Source of the DNA: Flagellatimonas centrodinii
GTDB taxonomy: Bacteria; Pseudomonadota; Gammaproteobacteria; Nevskiales; Nevskiaceae
DNA length: 64,000 nt
Assembly: GCF_016918765.2 (NCBI RefSeq)
Contig: NZ_CP092104.1
Location: 1,984,001-2,048,000, forward strand
Direction: 5' to 3'
The notes under the pieces: generated by a model
Seen by the model: the letters and a program-made list of their open reading frames with translations, nothing else
What the model was told of the DNA's origin: nothing
Database searches by the model: none
Program-made: the position numbers and the translations under genes
In this document: piece by piece, positions 58,653-64,000 of the stretch
How the letters are laid out: each line of letters starts with the position of its first letter
Position numbering within the stretch: position 1 is the first letter of the stretch

Positions 58653-59132
58653 TTACGCCTGTTCAAACTGATGCTGGTGGGCCAGCCGGAACCGCAGGAC
58701 ATCGTCAACACCTTCGGCATCACCGACCTGACGCAGATCGAGCTGTTCGCCGGCGCCAAGGTGCTGCAGCCATTCGGCATAGATGCCTTCAAAGATAGCG
58801 CCGCTCCAGGACAGGCCGTCTGCTCCGAACCAGGACCGCAGCGGCGAACACCCATGCAGGAACTGCACGTCGGCGGCGCCGGCCTCCACTTTGAGCCAGC
58901 CCCAATCCATGCGCCGGAGCAGCTGGTTGGCGGCCGCCTCGACATCCGACAGCGTGTTGCAGGTGCTTATCGGATGGGCGGCACCGAGAGCGCGACCCGC
59001 GAGATAAGCCAGAGCCCGTAACTGCGGGCCTTCCACCTGCTCGGCCAGCACCTGGCCGAGGCTCTGCAGCACGCTCACCGCACCGCTTTCGCGGGGGCGC
59101 GACTGCAGATACTCGAGGCTGGTGGAATGCAT
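58653..59132 (-). CDS. bcsD: Cellulose synthase accessory subunit BcsD
   Basis: 159 residues from MHSTSLEY. The BcsD signature lies in the second half: STCNTLSDVEAAANQLLRRM with DWGWLKVE, then WSGAIFEGIYAEWLQHLG, which correspond to CNT...INWGYVKL and LEGLYGRWI of Komagataeibacter BcsD. BcsD forms periplasmic or cytoplasmic octameric rings that align synthase complexes and favour crystalline cellulose. No signal peptide is seen. With the IS removed, the frame upstream meets a TAG within about 50 bases and no other start, so the gene is not truncated. No ribosome-binding site is evident before the ATG. Confidence 0.82.
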   Translation of the reverse strand: MHSTSLEYLQSRPRESGAVSVLQSLGQVLAEQVEGPQLRALAYLAGRALGAAHPISTCNTLSDVEAAANQLLRRMDWGWLKVEAGAADVQFLHGCSPLRSWFGADGLSWSGAIFEGIYAEWLQHLGAGEQLDLRQVGDAEGVDDVLRFRLAHQHQFEQA

Positions 59133-59166
59133 GAAGACGAATCGGTGGTCAGGTTCTGTTGGAAGC

Positions 59167-59170
59167 TTAA
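59167..59170. repeat. TTAA target-site duplication, left copy
   Basis: TTAA immediately outside the left end of the IS. The identical TTAA is at 60403-60406. A 4-base YTAR duplication is the expected target for the IS5 group. Confidence 0.85.
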
Positions 59171-59187
59171 GGAAACACTGATCAAGT
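59171..59187 (+). repeat. IS left terminal inverted repeat
   Basis: GGAAACACTGATCAAGT, identical over 17 bases to the reverse complement of the right end. Confidence 0.93.
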
Positions 59188-59259
59188 CCCCTCAAACGCT
59201 TTTTGCGATTGACTGGACATGAGAAAATATTGCTGACGAATTCCACGGGGATGAGGGTG

Positions 59260-60234
59260 ATGAAGCAGCGCAGCTTTGCTGATGCCGAATATGCCGCCAA
59301 GCCACGTCAGACGCGGCAGGATCGGTTTTTATCGAAGATTGATGCCGCAACGCCCTGGCCTGCACTGCTTGCGGTCATCGATCCCTTCTACCCGAAGGCG
59401 GGCAATGGTCGACCTCCCCTAGGCTGTGAACGCATGCTGCGGATGTACGTTGCCCAGCAATGTCTTGGTTTCTCCGACGAGGGGATCGAGGATGCGATTT
59501 ACGACTCTGGCGCAATTCGCCGGTTTGTCGGCATTGATCTGGGACGGGAGTCGTCCCCGGATGCCACCACGGTGCTGAAGTTCCGGCGGCTATTGGAAAC
59601 CCACGGGCTGACGAAGCTGATCTTCGAGACCATCAAGGGACACCTGGCCGAACAGGGACTGCTGATGCGGGAAGGCACCATTGTCGATGCCACCCTGATT
59701 GCTGCTTCGCCTTCGACAAAGAACAAAGCAGGCGAGCGAGATCCTGAGATGCATCAATCGAAGAAGGGCAACCAGTGGCACTTCGGCATGAAGGCCCATA
59801 TCGGCGTAGATGCCGCCTCGGGACTGGTGCACAGCCTCATTGGCACGGCGGGTAACGTGGCTGACATCACCCAAGCCCATGCCCTGCTGCATGGCGAAGA
59901 GCGACACGCCCATGGTGATGCGGGCTATCAGGGTGTGGAGAAGCGGGAAGAGTGCAACCCCGAACACACCGTCGCCTGGCAGATCGCGATGCGACCGGGC
60001 AAGCGACGCAAACTCCCTGACACCGAAGGCGGACGGCTGCTTCAGCAAACCGAACAACTGAAATCCAGCCTGCGTGCCAAGGTCGAGCACCCATTTCACA
60101 TCATCAAGAACCTGTTCAGGCATCGGAAGGCTCGCTATCGGGGCTTGTTCAAGAACACCGCCCAGCTTTACAGCCTGTTCGGGCTGGCCAATCTGCTGAT
60201 TGCCGCCCGACGAATCCCCGAGCCCAGCAGATGA
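59260..60234 (+). CDS. IS5-family DDE transposase
   Basis: 324 residues from MKQRSFADAEYAAKPRQTRQ, which aligns with the start of the E. coli IS5 transposase; ATGs at 59251 and 59203 are alternatives. The DDE residues are in GTIVDATLIAA, HAHGDAGYQG and AKVEHPFHIIKNLF, with the K/R-rich FRHRKARYRGL of the IS5 Y-(2)-R-(3)-E-(6)-K type region. Other matches are DPFYPKAGNGRPP, DPEMHQSKKGNQWHFGMKAH and VDAASGLVHSL. Full length and uninterrupted, so probably active. Confidence 0.94.
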   Translation: MKQRSFADAEYAAKPRQTRQDRFLSKIDAATPWPALLAVIDPFYPKAGNGRPPLGCERMLRMYVAQQCLGFSDEGIEDAIYDSGAIRRFVGIDLGRESSPDATTVLKFRRLLETHGLTKLIFETIKGHLAEQGLLMREGTIVDATLIAASPSTKNKAGERDPEMHQSKKGNQWHFGMKAHIGVDAASGLVHSLIGTAGNVADITQAHALLHGEERHAHGDAGYQGVEKREECNPEHTVAWQIAMRPGKRRKLPDTEGGRLLQQTEQLKSSLRAKVEHPFHIIKNLFRHRKARYRGLFKNTAQLYSLFGLANLLIAARRIPEPSR

Positions 60235-60385
60235 ATTGCGTCTGCAGCAAGCAGAATCAGTGGGCAAATATGCGAAAGAGCCCGAATATCGGGAAGAACT
60301 GAGCGATTCTCATGCCAAACGTGCTGAAAACCGCAAAGTCAGCCGACTCTTGGCGCCCAAGTGCGGAGCGGCGCAAAATTCAGAC

Positions 60386-60402
60386 ACTTGATCAGTGTTT
60401 CC
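60386..60402 (-). repeat. IS right terminal inverted repeat
   Basis: Inverted copy of the left end (plus strand reads ACTTGATCAGTGTTTCC), followed by the second TTAA. Confidence 0.93.
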
Positions 60403-60406
60403 TTAA
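60403..60406. repeat. TTAA target-site duplication, right copy
   Basis: Second copy of the 4-base duplication made by the IS. Between it and the rsmA stop only 32 bases of the original rsmA-bcsD spacer remain, with no recognisable signal. Confidence 0.85.
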
Positions 60407-60438
60407 CAGTGTTCCCTAGCCGGTTGAATCGCCGCGGG

Positions 60439-61254
60439 TTATTTTTCCTGACGCCTGTCTGCTGTCAGCCCCCGCTGGTCGACCCGAGCGGCCAGCCGGG
60501 CAAAGTCGGCCGGCGCCAGGCGTTCGGCCCGCTCCTGGGCGGCGATGTCACAGGCCTCGATTTCGGCGGCGGACAGGATCGGCTTCAGCGCATTCGCCAA
60601 CTGTTTGCGACGCTGTCCGAAGGCCAGGGCGACAACGCGATCGAAGGTGACCCAATTGCCGATGACGAAGTCCGGTGCCCGCGGGCGCAGCCGGACGATG
60701 GCGGAATCGACTTTGGGTGCCGGGCGGAACGCCCCCGGGCCAACCGTGAATAGCGCATGTGCCTCGGCGCGGGCCGCGATGCTGACCGTCAGGCGACCAT
60801 AGGCATCATCACCCGGCGCGGCGCAGATGCGGTCGACCACCTCCTTCTGAAGCATGAAATGCATGTCGTCGATGGCCTCGGCCTGACCCAGCAGGTGAAA
60901 CAGCAGTGGCGAGGAAATGTTGTAGGGCAGATTGCCCACCAGCCTCAGCGCTCGGGTATCGCGGCGGAACTGCCGATAGTCGACGCGCAGGGCATCGGCC
61001 TGGGTCACCCTGAGGTCGCCGCGACCATGACAGACCTGCGCCAGCGTCGGCAGCACATCGGGATCGATCTCCACCACATCGAGCTGCCCGCAGCGGCTCA
61101 GCAAGGGGCCGGTCAGGGCCCCCAGACCGGGGCCGATCTCGACCAGGGTTTGCGTCGGTAGCGGGTTGATCACCTTCAGCAGGCGCTCGATGACCCCGGG
61201 GTCATGCAGGAAGTTCTGGCCGAATCGCTTCTTGGCCCGCGGCATCTCGCTCAT
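60439..61254 (-). CDS. rsmA: 16S rRNA dimethyladenosine methyltransferase RsmA (KsgA)
   Basis: 271 residues. Starts with the family KKRFGQNFLHDPGVI motif, then the SAM-binding LVEIGPGLGALTGPLL, acidic VVEIDPDV, and the catalytic LVGNLPYNISSPLLFHLL. The C-terminal domain includes VVALAFGQRRKQLANALK. It dimethylates A1518 and A1519 of 16S rRNA late in 30S assembly. The start overlaps the pdxA stop by four bases (ATGA), the conserved surA-pdxA-rsmA arrangement. The expected next genes apaG and apaH are absent downstream; the IS and bcs operon are there instead. Confidence 0.97.
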   Translation of the reverse strand: MSEMPRAKKRFGQNFLHDPGVIERLLKVINPLPTQTLVEIGPGLGALTGPLLSRCGQLDVVEIDPDVLPTLAQVCHGRGDLRVTQADALRVDYRQFRRDTRALRLVGNLPYNISSPLLFHLLGQAEAIDDMHFMLQKEVVDRICAAPGDDAYGRLTVSIAARAEAHALFTVGPGAFRPAPKVDSAIVRLRPRAPDFVIGNWVTFDRVVALAFGQRRKQLANALKPILSAAEIEACDIAAQERAERLAPADFARLAARVDQRGLTADRRQEK

Positions 61255-62225
61255 ATCAGCTGCTCGGCGAGTTTCAATGCGGCCAAGAAGCTGCCGGTAT
61301 CGGCCTCACCGCTGCCGGCGAGGTCGAGGGCGGTCCCATGATCGACCGAGGTGCGGACGATGGGGAGCCCCAAGGTTACGTTGACCGCAGCGCCGAAGCC
61401 GGCGTACTTCAACGTCGGCAGTCCCTGATCGTGATACATCGCCAGCACCGCATCGGCACCGGCTAGCCAGCGGGGCGTGAAGGCCGTGTCCGCCGGCACC
61501 GGGCCGGTCAGGTCCAGACCTTCCGCACGCAGGCGGGCCAGGGTCGGCGCGATGATCTCGGCATCCTCATGGCCGAGGTGGCCGCCCTCGCCTGCGTGCG
61601 GGTTCAGACCGCAGACGAGAATGCGGGGCGCATTGAGGGCGAAGCGCAGGCGCAGGTCCCGGTCGAGGACGCGCAGGGTTTGCGCCAGGCGTTGTGGCGT
61701 GATGGCGGCGGCGACGTCGCGCAGTGGTAAGTGCGTGGTGACCAGAGCCACCCGCAGGCCGTCCGCCACCAGCAACATGACCGGCAGCGGCGCCCCGCAG
61801 CGTTCTGCCAGGAACTCGGTGTGACCGGTGAACGGCATGCCGGCGTCGTTGATCACGCTTTTCTGTACCGGGCCGGTGACCAGCGCGTCGGCGTCGCCAC
61901 GGCGGCAGGCATCGGTGGCACACCGCAGCGTTTCGAGGACGTAGCCGGCATTGGCCGGGTCGAGCTGGCCGGCAACGGCGGCTACCGCCATCGGGATGTG
62001 CCAGACCCGCAGGTGTCCGGCGCGCTGCGGCTGCGGCGGGCTGCGGTGATCCACCTGCTCGATCTGAAGCGGTAGTCCCAGTTGCCGCGCGCGCGCCGAC
62101 AACAGGGTGTGGTCGGCGACCACCCGCCAGTCGGCAGCGGCATCCTGCTGGGCGCATTGCACCACCAGATCGGGGCCGATGCCGGCGGGCTCCCCAGGGG
62201 TGATCAGCAGGCGGCGCAGCCCCAT
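61251..62225 (-). CDS. pdxA: 4-hydroxythreonine-4-phosphate dehydrogenase PdxA
   Basis: 324 residues from MGLRRLLITPGEPAGIGPDL; the open frame further upstream is inside surA. Metal and substrate residues are seen in PFTGHTEFLAERC, LNPHAGEGGHLGHED and LAMYHDQGLPTLKY. The enzyme oxidises 4-phosphohydroxy-L-threonine in vitamin B6 synthesis. It is 22 bases after surA and overlaps rsmA. Confidence 0.96.
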   Translation of the reverse strand: MGLRRLLITPGEPAGIGPDLVVQCAQQDAAADWRVVADHTLLSARARQLGLPLQIEQVDHRSPPQPQRAGHLRVWHIPMAVAAVAGQLDPANAGYVLETLRCATDACRRGDADALVTGPVQKSVINDAGMPFTGHTEFLAERCGAPLPVMLLVADGLRVALVTTHLPLRDVAAAITPQRLAQTLRVLDRDLRLRFALNAPRILVCGLNPHAGEGGHLGHEDAEIIAPTLARLRAEGLDLTGPVPADTAFTPRWLAGADAVLAMYHDQGLPTLKYAGFGAAVNVTLGLPIVRTSVDHGTALDLAGSGEADTGSFLAALKLAEQLI

Positions 62226-62247
62226 GCGGGCCTCGGCGCCGTCGGGC

Positions 62248-63552
62248 TCAGGATGCGTCCGGCTGATCGCCGGTCTGCCGGTACTCAATGTAGGCCTCGG
62301 CACGGAGACGACGCAGCCAGGTGTCATATTCCTCGGCGGCGCGACGTTCCTGCAGGGCCTGACGGGCACGGCCACGCTTGGCCAGTTCGGTGACATCGCG
62401 GGTACGGCGGTCGACCACCTCGGCGATGTGCCAGCCGAACTGGGTCTTGAACGGCGCGCTGACCTCGCCCGGCGCCAGCGCATCGAGCTGGCTCTGGAAC
62501 TCTGGATCGAACACGCCCGGTGGCTGGAACCCGAGGTCGCCGCCATTGTTCTTGGAGCCCGGATCGTCGGAGTATTCCGCCGCCAGGGCCTCGATACCTT
62601 CGCCCGCCTCGATGCGGCGATAAAGTTCGCGGGCCAGCGCGCGGGCCTGATCTTCGTTGCGCAGCGTATTGATTTCGATCAGCAAATGGCGAGCCTGGGT
62701 CTCCTCGACGGTCTGGCGCTCGGCGCCGCCGCGCTGGTCCACCAGCTTGATCAGATGGAAGCCGTTGGCCGTGTCGAGTACCGGGCTCAGTTCACCGACC
62801 TCGAGCTGGGCGGCGGCATCGGCAAACAGCTGGGGCAGGGCATCGGCCGCACGGAAGTCGAGGTCACCGCCCTGCAGGGCCTGTTGGCCATCGGATTCGG
62901 CGACGGCGATGGATGCGAAATCTTCGCCGGCGACAATTCGCTCGCGCAGGGCTTCGAGTTTGGCACGGGCCCCGTTGCGGGCTTCGGGGCTGGCGCCGTC
63001 CGGCACGCTGACGAGGATATGCGCGAGGCGGTACTCGGCGTTCGGGTTGTCCGGCTGGTTGGCGAGGAACAGATCGATGTCCTGATCGGTCACCGTGACG
63101 CGGGAGTCGACTTCGCGCTGTCGCAGGCGGTTGACCAATACTTCCTCGCGGATCTGCTCGCGCACTGCCAGATAGTCGGTGCCCTCGGCACGCAGCGCGT
63201 CGGCAAATTCGGCCAGGGTCATCTGGTTCTGCCGGGCGATATTGGTGAGCACCTCGTTGAGCTCACGGTCGTCGATGCGAATCCCGGCCTGCTGTGCCCG
63301 CTGGGTCTGCAGTCGCTGAAGGATCAGGCGTTCCAGCACCTGCGCACGCAACGCTCCCTCGGGTGGCGCGGCGAGACCGCGGGCACGAACCTGCACCATC
63401 GCCTGTTCGATGGCGCGGTCAATTTCGGTTTGCAGGATGACGCCATCATTGACAACCACGACGATGCGGTCGAGCGGGACGTTGGCCTGGGCCGGGAGCA
63501 TGACGGAAAGCAGGAGGCCGAGCAGCAGCCCGGCGGTACGGAATGGGAGCAT
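62248..63552 (-). CDS. surA: Periplasmic chaperone/peptidyl-prolyl isomerase SurA
   Basis: 434 residues. The signal peptide ends at PAQANVPLD. The N-terminal chaperone domain (RIVVVVNDGVILQTEID) is followed by two parvulin domains: the first around AEYRLAHILVSVP to ANGFHLIKLVD, the second around ARHLLIEINTLR to QFGWHIAEVVDRR. A C-terminal helix ends it. SurA escorts outer-membrane barrels to BAM. It lies 68 bases after lptD, whose product is one of its best clients. Confidence 0.96.
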   Translation of the reverse strand: MLPFRTAGLLLGLLLSVMLPAQANVPLDRIVVVVNDGVILQTEIDRAIEQAMVQVRARGLAAPPEGALRAQVLERLILQRLQTQRAQQAGIRIDDRELNEVLTNIARQNQMTLAEFADALRAEGTDYLAVREQIREEVLVNRLRQREVDSRVTVTDQDIDLFLANQPDNPNAEYRLAHILVSVPDGASPEARNGARAKLEALRERIVAGEDFASIAVAESDGQQALQGGDLDFRAADALPQLFADAAAQLEVGELSPVLDTANGFHLIKLVDQRGGAERQTVEETQARHLLIEINTLRNEDQARALARELYRRIEAGEGIEALAAEYSDDPGSKNNGGDLGFQPPGVFDPEFQSQLDALAPGEVSAPFKTQFGWHIAEVVDRRTRDVTELAKRGRARQALQERRAAEEYDTWLRRLRAEAYIEYRQTGDQPDAS

Positions 63553-63620
63553 GGCAAGTCATTTGCACGAAGACCCCGCAAGCGTAGCACGGTGACGGCC
63601 GTGATCGCCGGGCTGCCGGA

Positions 63621-64000
63621 TCAGGGCAGGTCGGAGCGCGATGCCCCCGGCAGCAGTGCTTCCAGGCCGCCGCCGATACGGGTCAGACCTTTCAGCTCCA
63701 GCTGCAGGTAGATGCCGCTGTCATAGCGGCCGTCGGTGCTGGCGAGATAGCGACGGTAGGCCGCATTGAAGGCCCAGCAGCAGGTTTCGTAGCCGACCCC
63801 TGCGAACAGGTCGAGGCTCTGGTTGCGGGCCAGCGAGTAGCGCCAGCGGCCAACCGCATCAAAGCCGCCGAACAAGGGCAGTCGTGCCGCGATATCGCCC
63901 TGTTCCAGCAGATCCTGACGGTAGCGGTAGCCCAGCTGCAGGTCGCGGCCGCCCTCGCGATAGCGGACGGCCAAGCGGCTGCGGTCGAAGCGGCGCTGGT
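63621..64000 (-). CDS. lptD: LPS-assembly protein LptD, C-terminal part only
   Basis: The frame is open from the window edge to the stop at 63621, giving the last 126 residues or so. The paired cysteines in GYETCCWAFNAAYRRY are the LptD hallmark; they form the inter-domain disulfides needed for function. The preceding strands (LQLGYRYRQDLLEQGD, GRWRYSLARNQSLDLFAG) are the last strands of the 26-strand barrel. The C-terminal LQLELKGLTRIGGGLEALLPGA is normal. LptD inserts LPS in the outer leaflet. It heads the lptD-surA-pdxA-rsmA operon. Confidence 0.93.
   Translation of the reverse strand, partial: QRRFDRSRLAVRYREGGRDLQLGYRYRQDLLEQGDIAARLPLFGGFDAVGRWRYSLARNQSLDLFAGVGYETCCWAFNAAYRRYLASTDGRYDSGIYLQLELKGLTRIGGGLEALLPGASRSDLP

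Larger units (their letters stand above)
59171..60402 (+). mobile_element. IS5-family insertion sequence, 1232 bp, complete
   Basis: Perfect 17-base terminal inverted repeats, GGAAACACTGATCAAGT, lie at 59171-59187 and (inverted) 60386-60402, flanked by direct TTAA copies. The single transposase gene fills most of it and appears intact. About 165 bases beyond the transposase stop, to the right end, hold no gene I can support. The base composition looks less GC-rich than the host genes around it. Intact ends, duplication and frame suggest a fairly recent insertion. It lies between rsmA and bcsD, with the transposase reading against both. Confidence 0.95.

Noticed and set aside
59133-59300. Possible truncation of bcsD by the IS, since the minus-strand frame reads into the IS
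   Set aside because: Rejoining the sequence across the IS puts a TAG in frame about 50 bases upstream of the ATG with no other start between, so the coding region ends before the insertion.
60200-60391. A 63-codon frame in the right part of the IS
   Set aside because: It overlaps the transposase end, has no ribosome-binding site or recognisable domain, and is most likely non-coding IS sequence.

Overview
This 64 kb window is a GC-rich chromosomal segment of a gammaproteobacterium. The placement rests on the gene neighbourhoods petABC-sspA-sspB, rsmI/lpoA-yraN, pilR-pilS next to sucCD and nadE, bamD/rluD-pgeF and lptD-surA-pdxA-rsmA. This combination, together with a DUF1302/BNR-repeat/RND-exporter module, resembles the Xanthomonadales and Nevskiales. 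That finer placement is inference and was not tested. No rRNA, tRNA or CRISPR array was recognised. Coding density is very high: the only stretch over 300 bases without a host gene is occupied by an insertion sequence.

Region 1 (1-20.8 kb) is mostly housekeeping: the end of a CorC-like gene, DUF4105 and DUF2461 proteins, rsmI divergent from lpoA-yraN-FAD oxidase, then on the minus strand the cytochrome bc1 operon petABC followed by sspAB, and the PilS/PilR two-component pair. Plus-strand sucCD and nadE, bamD, rluD and pgeF follow. Region 2 (20.9-26.9 kb) is a three-gene envelope module (DUF1302 outer-membrane-type protein, secreted BNR/YCF48-like protein, RND exporter) ending in a good rho-independent terminator. 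Region 3 (27.0-29.7 kb) holds two paralogous membrane GGDEF proteins. The first looks catalytically intact. The second has lost its active site but keeps the RxxD inhibitory-site motif. apaH follows on the minus strand.

Region 4 (30.7-44.2 kb) is a complete-looking, tightly packed Tad/Flp pilus operon: flp, tadV, tadE-like, cpaB/rcpC, rcpA secretin, tadZ, tadA, tadB, tadC, tadD, DUF3613 gene, tadG-like. Three bases after tadG comes a PAS-GGDEF protein with a decayed EAL domain. An orphan lipoprotein gene follows. Region 5 (45.1-59.1 kb), read on the opposite strand, is a cellulose operon: bcsD, a BcsR-like/proline-rich gene, a fused bcsA-bcsB, bcsZ and bcsC. It is followed without a real break by a TPR protein, an ECF sigma factor, its anti-sigma factor, a small secreted protein and a TPR/beta-barrel protein. 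An IS5-family element (59171-60402, TTAA target duplication) sits between rsmA and bcsD.

The plus-strand Tad/GGDEF genes and the minus-strand bcs genes converge on a shared CTAG stop. Together they lie between rsmA and apaH, which are members of one operon in many gammaproteobacteria. The most economical reading is that a roughly 29 kb surface-adhesion island (Tad pilus, cellulose, cyclic-di-GMP proteins, ECF module) has split the ancestral lptD-surA-pdxA-rsmA-apaG-apaH operon. apaG is not seen in the window. Cyclic-di-GMP links the parts: three GGDEF proteins are encoded beside a BcsA whose PilZ domain has the full binding motif.
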